Source of the DNA: Chloroflexota bacterium
GTDB lineage: Bacteria > Chloroflexota > Anaerolineae > J036 > Brachytrichaceae
Reading direction: 5' to 3'
Assembly (NCBI GenBank): GCA_021813225.1
Contig: JAKALH010000207.1
Span: forward strand, 1-5,765
Length of the DNA stretch: 5,765 bases
The translations under genes were made by a program, and so were the position numbers. A model generated the notes under the pieces. It was not told the origin of the DNA and searched no databases. It saw only the letters and a program-made list of their open reading frames with translations. Within the stretch, counting starts at the first letter, position 1. Every line of letters begins with the position of its first letter. This document shows, piece after piece, positions 1-5,765 of this stretch.

Positions 1-1
1 G

Positions 2-775
2 ACCGAGTTGCCGTATTCCAGGGCACTACTGCGGGCTGTAGAGTCGCGATTCTACGAGGACTTGCCGGTGCTGGCGCCGGTGCTCGACCTGGGTTCGGGC
101 GATGGCAGCTTCGCCAGACAAACCTTCTCGGAGCCGCTCGATGCAGGGATTGATCCCTGGTGGGGACCGACACTTGAGGCAAAGGCCGTACACCACCATC
201 ATCTCCTGGCGCTGGCGCAGGGCGGGCAGATGCCATTTGCAGATGCATCTTTTCAGACCGTCGTAAGTAATTCAGTCCTGGAGCATATTCCGGACCTCGA
301 TCCAGTGATCAACGAAGTAGCCCGTGTTTTAAAACCTGGCGGATATCTGCTGTTCTGCTCACCGTCGGATCACTTTACCGACTGGCTGCTAGGGGCCAGG
401 ATACTGGGCGACAGATACCGCCACTGGTTCAACCGCATCTCGCGGCATCAGCATTGCGACAGCCCGGCTGTGTGGCGCTCGCGACTTGTAAATGCCGGAT
501 TGACAGTTGAGAGAATCTGGTATTACTTCTCTCCACATGCCTTACGGGCACTGGAACTGGGGCACTATTTCGGTTTGCCCAACTTGGTTTCAAAAAAACT
601 GTTCAACCGTTGGGTGTTATTGCCGGGATATGCCAACCCATTTCTGCGCTTTCTGTATACCACCCTGAAACCGATATATAACGAACCGCTGGGGGATACC
701 GGCGCCTATCTGTTTGGAGTGGCGCGTAAACCCGCTGCAGCACTCCGCCACGTCATGAATCGCATAGCCGCCTGA
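2..775 (+). CDS. Class I SAM-dependent methyltransferase (5' partial)
   Basis: Probable methyltransferase of the Methyltransf_11 type, transferring a methyl group from S-adenosylmethionine to an unknown acceptor, probably in the cytosol. Numbering from the TTG at 8: motif I DLGSGDG at 27-33 after a beta strand (PVL), the acidic ribose-binding position in GIDP (about D49), the MPFADASF segment at 75-82 leading into SNSVLEHIPD at 87-96, and RVLKPGGYLLF at 106-116. The C-terminal 130 residues are aromatic-rich and probably form the substrate-specific part. The frame is open to the left edge (codons ACC GAG before the TTG), and motif I lies only 27 residues in, so I infer that the true start is upstream and some N-terminal residues are missing. 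Its 3' end overlaps convergent rnhB by 23 bp. The substrate cannot be read from the sequence; lipid, quinone precursor or glycan methylation are all possible. Confidence 0.88.
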   Translation, partial: TELPYSRALLRAVESRFYEDLPVLAPVLDLGSGDGSFARQTFSEPLDAGIDPWWGPTLEAKAVHHHHLLALAQGGQMPFADASFQTVVSNSVLEHIPDLDPVINEVARVLKPGGYLLFCSPSDHFTDWLLGARILGDRYRHWFNRISRHQHCDSPAVWRSRLVNAGLTVERIWYYFSPHALRALELGHYFGLPNLVSKKLFNRWVLLPGYANPFLRFLYTTLKPIYNEPLGDTGAYLFGVARKPAAALRHVMNRIAA

Positions 776-1388
776 TGGGTGCATAAGACCGCCGATGCGC
801 CCACGTCACACCATGTTGATGCAAGGCTGCCTGGTGTGACCGCGTGCCGTAGCCCTTGTGTGCTGCGAATCCGTACCCTGGCAACACGCTGTCCAGTTGT
901 CTCATCACTTCATCACGCCATGTTTTGGCGATGATCGAAGCTGCAGCAACCGATAAGCTGACAGCATCCGCGTAATAAAAAACATCCTGGGGCAGCGCCA
1001 GCGCAGGCAGGCGCACGGCATCAATGATCAGCGCATCAGGAGATGTGCTCAGTCCTTCCACGGCACGCTGCATGGCAAGGCGGGTGGCGGCCATTATGCC
1101 CAGCCTGTCTATCTCGTCTTGCGCAGCGCTTCCAATGCCGCAGGCTACGGCGGTCTGTTGAATCACGGGTTTCATCTCATCACGCTGGCGGCTGGACAGC
1201 TTCTTTGAGTCATTCACGCCCCGGAGCGACACGATCGTGCTCTGGCTGATGGGAAGGATTACGGCAGCCGCGACAACCGGTCCGGCCCAGGCACCGCGGC
1301 CGGCTTCATCAATGCCGGCAATATAGCGATGCCCCCCCTGCGCGAGGTTCCACTCGTGCTGCATCGTTGGCAGCGTGCGTGTGTTCAT
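753..1388 (-). CDS. rnhB: Ribonuclease HII
   Basis: Endonuclease that cuts the RNA strand of RNA-DNA hybrids and starts removal of ribonucleotides misincorporated in DNA; cytosolic, needs Mn2+ or Mg2+. With the ATG at 1388 the protein has 211 residues, normal for the family. Visible motifs: GIDEAGRG at 25-32 (catalytic D27, E28 and the GRG that senses the ribonucleotide), NDSKKLS at 59-65, IIDAV at 121-125 (D123), ADAVSLSVAAASIIAK at 140-155 (D141) with TWRDE after it, and HKGYGT at 177-182 followed by HRRSYAP at 198-204. I chose the ATG at 1388 because it overlaps the glycosyltransferase TGA as ATGA; the frame is open to 1466, but that extension lies wholly inside the upstream gene. No Shine-Dalgarno sequence is visible before 1388 or before the later ATG at 1364, so translation may depend on coupling to the upstream gene. 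It is last in the - strand gene series. Confidence 0.95.
   Translation of the reverse strand: MNTRTLPTMQHEWNLAQGGHRYIAGIDEAGRGAWAGPVVAAAVILPISQSTIVSLRGVNDSKKLSSRQRDEMKPVIQQTAVACGIGSAAQDEIDRLGIMAATRLAMQRAVEGLSTSPDALIIDAVRLPALALPQDVFYYADAVSLSVAAASIIAKTWRDEVMRQLDSVLPGYGFAAHKGYGTRSHQAALHQHGVTWAHRRSYAPIRRLCDS
802..846. repeat. Inverted repeat (stem-loop) inside the rnhB 3' coding region
   Basis: GTCACACCA at 805-813 and TGGTGTGAC at 832-840 are perfect 9-bp inverted copies with an 18-nt loop. The helix can instead continue as TCACACCA/TGGTGTGA plus CACG (802-805) with CGTG (843-846) across a 3-nt bulge. It lies 30 bp past the methyltransferase stop on the + strand and inside the conserved C-terminal part of rnhB on the - strand. 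No T-run follows on either side, so it is not a typical intrinsic terminator. The repeat is seen directly; any function is unproven and it may be a by-product of the protein code. Confidence 0.4.
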
Positions 1389-2371
1389 CGGAGACCGGAC
1401 CGCAGCACCGAGATATAGGCGCGGATACGCGCCTGCCGCAACGGGCGTTTGTGCCCGGCGAGCCACTTCAGTGCTTCTAGTGACAATTGCTGAGTAAACA
1501 TGGTCAGCAGCAATAAACGCAGCAGCGCTGCCTTTGCTGCGCCGTGGTGTTTCCGAAAGTATCGTACTTTACTGGTGTTGAAATAGATATCACGCTGAGC
1601 GGACACCTGTGTGCTGCTGCGTGCTTCATAATGCACGATGTGTGCTGCGGGCAGATACACCACTCGCCAGGTTTTGGTCGTTGATGATGGCGTCATGTCG
1701 GTCGGAAGCGGCGCAGCCTTGATGCGTTTACACCAGTCCATCTCTTCGGAGTACATGAAGAAGTTCACTTCGTCGAGTCCACCGCACTGCAGGTAGGTGC
1801 TGCGCCTGACCAGCATCGCGGCGCCATAGACCCAGTCGACATCGCAGACCATGTCATCCCGGCATTCACGCATATAGTATCGGTCCAGCAAGTGACGCGG
1901 CGCATAGGGTTGCAGCCAGGTACTCTCAAAGATAGCTGTGGGAAGATCGATAAAACGCCGCCGTGAAGATTGAACCGTACCATCGGCATATAACAATTGC
2001 GGCCCAAGCAGGCCGATATCCGGATGCTGATCCGCATACGCGATCATCGCTTCCAGCGCACCGGGTAGTACTTTCGTGTCCGGGTTCAGCAACAGCACGT
2101 ACGACGATTGCGGGTCGTAGCCGTTGAACAATGCCTCGGCGGCTTGCAGGCCATCGTTATTGCCGCCGGTAAATCCCCGGTTGGCCGTGTTCGCCACAAG
2201 AAGCGCATCCGGGAACTCGTTGCGCAACATGTCCACGCTTCTGTCACTCGACGCATTATCAACGACGATAATGCGCATTCCGTGCGCCGTGAGGGTACTC
2301 TCGCGCAGCGATTTCAGACAGCCCCGCAGCAGGTCACGTACATTCCACGAGACGATGATAACGACAAGCAT
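1385..2371 (-). CDS. Family 2 glycosyltransferase, rhamnosyltransferase-like
   Basis: Inverting GT-A fold glycosyltransferase that probably moves a sugar from a nucleotide-sugar donor to a lipid-linked or cell-surface glycan acceptor at the inner membrane face. Numbering from the ATG at 2371 (328 residues): IIVSWN at 5-10, IIVVDNASSD at 34-43 (D38 in the nucleotide site), NRGFTGGNNDG at 64-74, LLLNPDT at 93-99 (DXD-like D98 for metal), GAAMLVRR at 183-190, and FMYSEEMDWCKR at 205-216 with the acidic residues where the catalytic base is expected. VYLPAAHIVHYEA at 238-250 matches the usual end of the domain. This motif set is typical of WbbL-like rhamnosyltransferases, but donor and acceptor are inferred. 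A leucine-rich segment near 282-292 may contact the membrane. A Ser/Thr-rich insertion lies at about 220-234. A GTG at 2395 would add 8 residues but has a purine run directly abutting it, and family members begin at the hydrophobic strand, so I prefer the ATG. Neither start has a well-spaced Shine-Dalgarno. Confidence 0.9.
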   Translation of the reverse strand: MLVVIIVSWNVRDLLRGCLKSLRESTLTAHGMRIIVVDNASSDRSVDMLRNEFPDALLVANTANRGFTGGNNDGLQAAEALFNGYDPQSSYVLLLNPDTKVLPGALEAMIAYADQHPDIGLLGPQLLYADGTVQSSRRRFIDLPTAIFESTWLQPYAPRHLLDRYYMRECRDDMVCDVDWVYGAAMLVRRSTYLQCGGLDEVNFFMYSEEMDWCKRIKAAPLPTDMTPSSTTKTWRVVYLPAAHIVHYEARSSTQVSAQRDIYFNTSKVRYFRKHHGAAKAALLRLLLLTMFTQQLSLEALKWLAGHKRPLRQARIRAYISVLRSGLR

Positions 2372-2419
2372 AGACCAGGGGACTGAACGCAGCACCTCTC
2401 GGCTCGGGAGACACCCTGC

Positions 2420-3481
2420 TTATTTATTCCGCGCGATTGTGTAATCGGATAGCTCGAACAGGGCCTGTCGGTAAGGCGAATCTTGAAACAGCCACAGGGA
2501 TTGCTTGGCACTGTCTATCAAGTCGGCTGCTTCATGCAGCGCGCACTCTATTGCATCCGATTCACGGATACGCGCGACAAGTCTGGTATACGTTTCAGGT
2601 TCGCATTCGCCTTTCAGCGCGCATTCGATATCGGCATCAATTGCACGTGATTCGATGAAGCAAATTGTCGGCAAGGTTATCAACCCGTTCCGCAGATCGC
2701 TGCCGACGGGCTTGCCGACGTTTGCCTGATCGCCGGTAAAGTCAAGGACGTCGTCGATAATCTGAAAAGCAAGTCCGAAGTCTCGGCCGAAGGCAGTCAA
2801 GGCGTTGATTTGCTCTTCAGAACCGTCACAGACGACACCGGCAGCACTGGCCGCCAGAACAAGCATCGAAGCTGTCTTGGCGTAGATACGCTCGTAGTAA
2901 TCGTCGCGCGTGCTGCGCTTGGCCCAGTCGGTGAACTGCTGGCGCAATTCCCCGGCTACGATAACCTCAAGTGTTTCCGAGAAAATACGCATGACCCGCA
3001 GGCTGTCGGTGCGGGCAGCCATACCCGCCGCAACGGCGAACAGGAAGTCGCCCGTCAAGACAGTGGCTGCCGGCGTCCAGACTGCATTCAGCGTCGAAGC
3101 GCCTCGCCGCATTAATGAACCGTCAATGAGATCATCATGAACCAGTGTCGCCGTATGCAGCATCTCCACTGCACTGGCCAGACTGATGGCGCGTTGATCA
3201 GGCCGCCCGAACATGGATGCGATCAGCAGCGATATTGTCGGACGGATACGCTTCCCGCCGCTGCTGACGATGGCCTCAACAGCCAGTCGTAATTCGTGCG
3301 GTTGAATATCAGGCAGATTAAGCAGTGTGCTTTCCACCTGCTCCAGCTCGGGTTTTACTAACTCTGCGGCGCGATTTACAGAAGTCGTCGCAGTCTGTTT
3401 TCCCATCTCGATTGTCCAGTCCATTGTTCCTGTTTTACTGCCTTGGATATTACGTGCCGCAATCACTGCACTGGTTGCCAT
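2420..3481 (-). CDS. Long-chain polyprenyl diphosphate synthase (IspB/HepT-type)
   Basis: Trans-prenyltransferase that adds isopentenyl diphosphate units to an allylic primer to make a long all-trans polyprenyl diphosphate, usually the side chain of a respiratory quinone; cytosolic, Mg2+ dependent. The 353-residue protein shows GGKRIRP at 75-81, the first aspartate-rich motif DDLID at 116-120 followed by MRRG, AGELRQ at 176-181, FQIIDDVLD at 239-247 with the second motif DDVLD at 243-247, and GKPVGSDL then NGLITLP at 256-271. The residues just before the first motif (HTATLVH) have a small Ala five positions ahead of the first Asp, as in long-chain enzymes such as E. coli IspB and unlike short-chain FPP or GGPP synthases; exact chain length cannot be read. 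The ATG at 3481 has AAGGA 7 nt upstream, which supports an N-terminal extension of some 35 residues before the conserved helix. Internal ATGs at 3424 and 3406 are less likely. The gene starts 34 nt after tatD. Confidence 0.93.
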   Translation of the reverse strand: MATSAVIAARNIQGSKTGTMDWTIEMGKQTATTSVNRAAELVKPELEQVESTLLNLPDIQPHELRLAVEAIVSSGGKRIRPTISLLIASMFGRPDQRAISLASAVEMLHTATLVHDDLIDGSLMRRGASTLNAVWTPAATVLTGDFLFAVAAGMAARTDSLRVMRIFSETLEVIVAGELRQQFTDWAKRSTRDDYYERIYAKTASMLVLAASAAGVVCDGSEEQINALTAFGRDFGLAFQIIDDVLDFTGDQANVGKPVGSDLRNGLITLPTICFIESRAIDADIECALKGECEPETYTRLVARIRESDAIECALHEAADLIDSAKQSLWLFQDSPYRQALFELSDYTIARNK

Positions 3482-3488
3482 GACGATG

Positions 3489-3493
3489 TCCTT
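3489..3493 (-). promoter_or_regulatory. Shine-Dalgarno site of the polyprenyl synthase gene
   Basis: On the - strand the sequence reads AAGGA, then 7 nt, then ATG at 3481. This is a near-ideal spacing and decides for the longest start of the prenyl synthase over internal ATG codons. It lies in the 34-nt gap after the tatD stop, so this gene can be initiated independently within the polycistronic message. Confidence 0.75.
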
Positions 3494-3515
3494 ATTCTAT
3501 GTGCTGTTTCGATGC

Positions 3516-4280
3516 CTATGTTAACCCGAAAAAGGCGCTGGCAGTTGCTGTCGTAATCACTGCAAGTTGCTCAAGCTCCAATCCGTGCAAAGCCGCGACA
3601 CGCTCTGCGATGAGTGGCAGCCAGCCTGGCTCGTTGCGCTTGCCGCGGTGGGGGTGGGGAGCCAGATACGGCGAATCCGTCTCCAATACGATGCGATTCA
3701 GCGGCAGGGTGCTGACATTATCGCGCAGCGCCCCGGCGTTCTTAAAGGTTATCGGCCCGCCAATTCCAAAATAACATCCCATGCTCAGCGTACGCTGCAT
3801 GTCGCGGGAATTGCCGGCAAACGAGTGGAGCAGGATTTTCAAACCGTGTGCATATTCTGCCAGCATGTTCAGCGTGTCGGGACAGGCGTCGCGGCAATGA
3901 ATGATTACGGGCAGACGCTGTTGTGCAGCAAGCTCCAATTGCATGCGGAAGGCTTGCTGTTGCTGTCCGTGAGAGAAGGTGTTCCAGTAATAATCCAGGC
4001 CGATTTCGCCAATCGCTGCGACTTTCGGTTTTGCTGTGAGTTCCTTAAGCACAGCGAGTGTTTCAGTAGAGAAATCACCGAGATCATTCGGATGTATACC
4101 GACGGCAGCATAGACGTCAGTATGTGTATCTGCCAGGCTGATTGCGCGTAAGCTGCTCTCAAGATTGAATGCGGGATTCAAGAAGCGCGTGACACCGGCT
4201 TTCCGCGCCCTGGCATAGACCTCATCGCGGTCGCCATCAAATGCCGTGACATCGAGATGGCAGTGCGTGTCAAACAACAT
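3516..4280 (-). CDS. tatD: TatD-family metal-dependent hydrolase (DNase)
   Basis: TIM-barrel metallohydrolase of the TatD/YcfH family; characterised members are 3'-5' exonucleases or DNases linked to DNA repair and turnover. The protein of 254 residues has all the expected metal ligands: DTHCHLD at 4-10 (H6, H8), AAIGEIGLDYYW at 88-99 (E92), PVIIHCRDA at 124-132 (H128), LLHSFAGN at 150-157 (H152) and VLETDSPYLAP at 198-208 (D202), followed by HRGKRNEP at 211-218. A run of four Gln at 106-109 lies in the usual helix after the glutamate motif. I chose the ATG at 4280 because the conserved barrel strand begins at residue 2; a TTG at 4298 directly after the phosphohexomutase stop would add six unsupported residues. 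The Shine-Dalgarno before 4280 is weak (CGGAA, close to the ATG). The symbol is used for the family; the ortholog could equally be called ycfH. Confidence 0.93.
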   Translation of the reverse strand: MLFDTHCHLDVTAFDGDRDEVYARARKAGVTRFLNPAFNLESSLRAISLADTHTDVYAAVGIHPNDLGDFSTETLAVLKELTAKPKVAAIGEIGLDYYWNTFSHGQQQQAFRMQLELAAQQRLPVIIHCRDACPDTLNMLAEYAHGLKILLHSFAGNSRDMQRTLSMGCYFGIGGPITFKNAGALRDNVSTLPLNRIVLETDSPYLAPHPHRGKRNEPGWLPLIAERVAALHGLELEQLAVITTATASAFFGLT

Positions 4281-4298
4281 GATTCCGAGTCTGCGCAA

Positions 4299-5714
4299 TC
4301 ACAACCCTGCCAGCGCGAGACCGGCCTGCAGGAGTGGTTGCACGAGTTCCTGCCTCGTTGTCTCCGTGTAGACGCGGACGATTGGTTCAGTGCCGCTGAG
4401 CCTGATCAACAGCCAGCCACCATCATCCAGCATGAACTTATAGCCGTCTGTGCTGTTCTTCCCGACGACCCGCATACCGGCCAGTAAGTGAGGTCGTGCG
4501 GCATTCAGCACCGCACGCACCTGGTCGCGCTGCTCACGGGTGCAGCGCGTATCGATACGATCATAATAGTGCGGGCCAACCTTACTGAACAACAGGTCGA
4601 CAAGCTGCGAAGGCGTTTTGCCGGTCTGGATCATGAAGTCCAGCATGTACAGGTTGGCGAGGAGTCCATCGCGTTCGGGCACGTTGCCCCTGAATGCATA
4701 CCCGCCGCTTTCCTCGCCCCCAATCATCGCATCTGTTTCGACCATCTTGGGCGCGATGTATTTAAAGCCGACACCGGTTTCGTATACGGGCACGTTGTAA
4801 AGCTTGCCCAGCTTTTCAAGCATCGATGTTGTACTGAGCGTTTTGACAATCGGGCCGCGCTGTCCGCGAACCTCAAGCAGGTAGAACGCAATCAGTGCGT
4901 AGACGCGCAACTGGTCGATGAAAGCTCCATGTTCATCACCGAACCCGCAGCGGTCCGCGTCGCCGTCAGTGATGCAACCGCACGAAGAAGCAGTCTGGAC
5001 GATCTGACGCAGGCCCGCATCCACATTGGGTGGGATCGGCTCTGGACGAAGCATTTCGGGGAAGATGGGATTGCGCCCATGATGCACTTCGACAATCTCA
5101 GTGCGATCTCCGCCGAGTATGCGGGTGAGCCAACCTGCGCCATTACCCCACATGGCGTCGTAAACGATTTTGAGGCCCGCTTTGCGGATTGGAGCGATAT
5201 TGACCAGCTTTGCCAGGTTGGCGAGGTATTCGGGTGCCGGATCAAACTTCGCTATCAAACCAGCGTTGACGGCCTTGTCGTAGCTCAGTGTTTCCACATC
5301 GTCATCAGGCGGGATCAGCGACTCGATCTGCTTTAATCCTTCAGGGTCGATGGCCCCGCCATTGGCGTCGCGCACTTTGAAACCGTTATCGTACGGCGGA
5401 TTATGGCTGGCCGTAATGTTGATGGCGCCCATGGCGGCATGAACTGGCACGGCGTACGCGATGACCGGCGTCGGCGTGGCTGACTGCGTCAACCATACCT
5501 TGATGCCATGTGCTGCCAGGACTTCGGCTGCCGCTGCTGCAAAATCTTCAGACTGAAAACGGATATCGTGACCAACCACGATCGAGAAGTTCCTTGCACC
5601 CAGCGCCTCCATATATCGCGCATACCCTTCGGTGCATCTACGTACATTGGCGAAGGTAAAGTCTTCTGCCATACGGCCGCGCCAGCCATCAGTTCCAAAC
5701 TTGATATCCTTCAT
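4299..5714 (-). CDS. Phosphoglucomutase/phosphomannomutase family protein
   Basis: Alpha-D-phosphohexomutase interconverting sugar 6-phosphates and 1-phosphates through a phosphoserine intermediate; this feeds nucleotide-sugar synthesis or glycogen turnover in the cytosol. The 471 residues cover all four domains: FGTDGWRG at 6-13, the active-site loop ITASHNP at 100-106 with phospho-acceptor S103 and then YDNGFKV at 108-114, the metal loop TDGDADRCG at 249-257 (D250, D252, D254), the sugar-specificity loop GGEESGGY at 332-339, and the phosphate-binding loop RLSGTEPIVRVY at 438-449. The GEES loop fits glucose- or mannose-phosphate enzymes better than GlmM, whose loop is normally GEQSGH, but the substrate is not settled. 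The ATG at 5714 has AGGAA 5 nt upstream. It is the first complete gene of the - strand series, with tatD starting 18 nt downstream; a role in supplying sugar for the downstream glycosyltransferase is inference. Confidence 0.94.
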   Translation of the reverse strand: MKDIKFGTDGWRGRMAEDFTFANVRRCTEGYARYMEALGARNFSIVVGHDIRFQSEDFAAAAAEVLAAHGIKVWLTQSATPTPVIAYAVPVHAAMGAINITASHNPPYDNGFKVRDANGGAIDPEGLKQIESLIPPDDDVETLSYDKAVNAGLIAKFDPAPEYLANLAKLVNIAPIRKAGLKIVYDAMWGNGAGWLTRILGGDRTEIVEVHHGRNPIFPEMLRPEPIPPNVDAGLRQIVQTASSCGCITDGDADRCGFGDEHGAFIDQLRVYALIAFYLLEVRGQRGPIVKTLSTTSMLEKLGKLYNVPVYETGVGFKYIAPKMVETDAMIGGEESGGYAFRGNVPERDGLLANLYMLDFMIQTGKTPSQLVDLLFSKVGPHYYDRIDTRCTREQRDQVRAVLNAARPHLLAGMRVVGKNSTDGYKFMLDDGGWLLIRLSGTEPIVRVYTETTRQELVQPLLQAGLALAGL

Positions 5715-5719
5715 GATGG

Positions 5720-5724
5720 TTCCT
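5720..5724 (-). promoter_or_regulatory. Shine-Dalgarno site of the phosphohexomutase gene
   Basis: On the - strand AGGAA is followed by CCATC and the ATG at 5714. The good match and spacing support this start, which also places the conserved FGTDGWRG motif at residue 6, as in relatives. Confidence 0.7.
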
Positions 5725-5765
5725 GTATCTCACCGTGCCAGGTGCTGTGCTGCAAGGTAAGTATC

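Noticed and set aside
1389..1466. N-terminal extension of rnhB by 26 codons
   Set aside because: It lies entirely inside the glycosyltransferase coding region, and the family core begins shortly before GIDEAGRG; the ATGA-overlapping ATG at 1388 is a better start.
2108..2444. Overlapping + strand open frames opposite the glycosyltransferase N-terminus
   Set aside because: Two competing short frames over strongly conserved GT2 motifs; neither has recognisable protein features.
2810..3140. + strand open frames of 101 and 76 codons opposite the polyprenyl synthase
   Set aside because: Both are antisense to the conserved synthase core, overlap one another, and show no family signature.
3647..3659. 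G-rich run on the + strand, possible weak G-quadruplex
   Set aside because: It only supports two quartets and is explained by the codons for the conserved PHPHRGKR segment of TatD.
3567..4151. + strand open frame of 194 codons opposite tatD
   Set aside because: Antisense shadow of a well-supported TatD protein with every metal ligand in place; no motif or convincing ribosome site.
4488..5336. Long + strand open frame of 282 codons opposite the phosphohexomutase
   Set aside because: It is fully antisense to a gene with all family motifs, its translation shows no recognisable domain, and it is rich in residues expected from reading a conserved gene backwards.
1..5765. A previously undescribed multi-gene system, mobile element, CRISPR or toxin-antitoxin locus
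   Set aside because: All six genes belong to well-known families with intact motifs; no transposase, integrase, repeat array, small toxin-antitoxin pair or unexplained long gap is visible.

Overview
This is a compact bacterial window with six protein-coding genes and almost no intergenic space. One gene, a SAM-dependent methyltransferase whose 5' end lies outside the window, reads on the + strand at the left edge. The other five read on the - strand from right to left: an alpha-D-phosphohexomutase, a TatD-family metal-dependent hydrolase, a long-chain polyprenyl diphosphate synthase, a family 2 glycosyltransferase and ribonuclease HII.

The five - strand genes are spaced like one transcription unit. 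There are 18 nt between the phosphohexomutase stop and the tatD ATG, 34 nt between tatD and the prenyl synthase, 48 nt between the prenyl synthase and the chosen glycosyltransferase ATG, and a 4-nt ATGA overlap between the glycosyltransferase stop and the rnhB start. The rnhB 3' end then overlaps the convergent methyltransferase 3' end by 23 bp. No rho-independent terminator is visible. There is no stretch over 300 bases without a gene, and I see no RNA gene, insertion sequence, CRISPR array or attachment site.

Functionally the set mixes housekeeping and envelope or lipid functions. The phosphohexomutase can supply sugar 1-phosphates for nucleotide-sugar synthesis. The glycosyltransferase resembles rhamnosyltransferase-type GT2 enzymes of cell-surface glycan assembly. 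The prenyl synthase makes a long isoprenoid chain for a quinone tail or a lipid carrier. TatD and RNase HII are nucleic-acid maintenance enzymes. A shared pathway is possible for the first three but is not shown by the sequence.

The organism is a bacterium with GC a little above half. The style of the phosphohexomutase N-terminus, the GAWAGPV variant in RNase HII and the TatD/polyprenyl synthase adjacency remind me of Chloroflexota, but this is recall-based and low confidence. I found no clear sign of an undescribed system; the findings are modest, local oddities.
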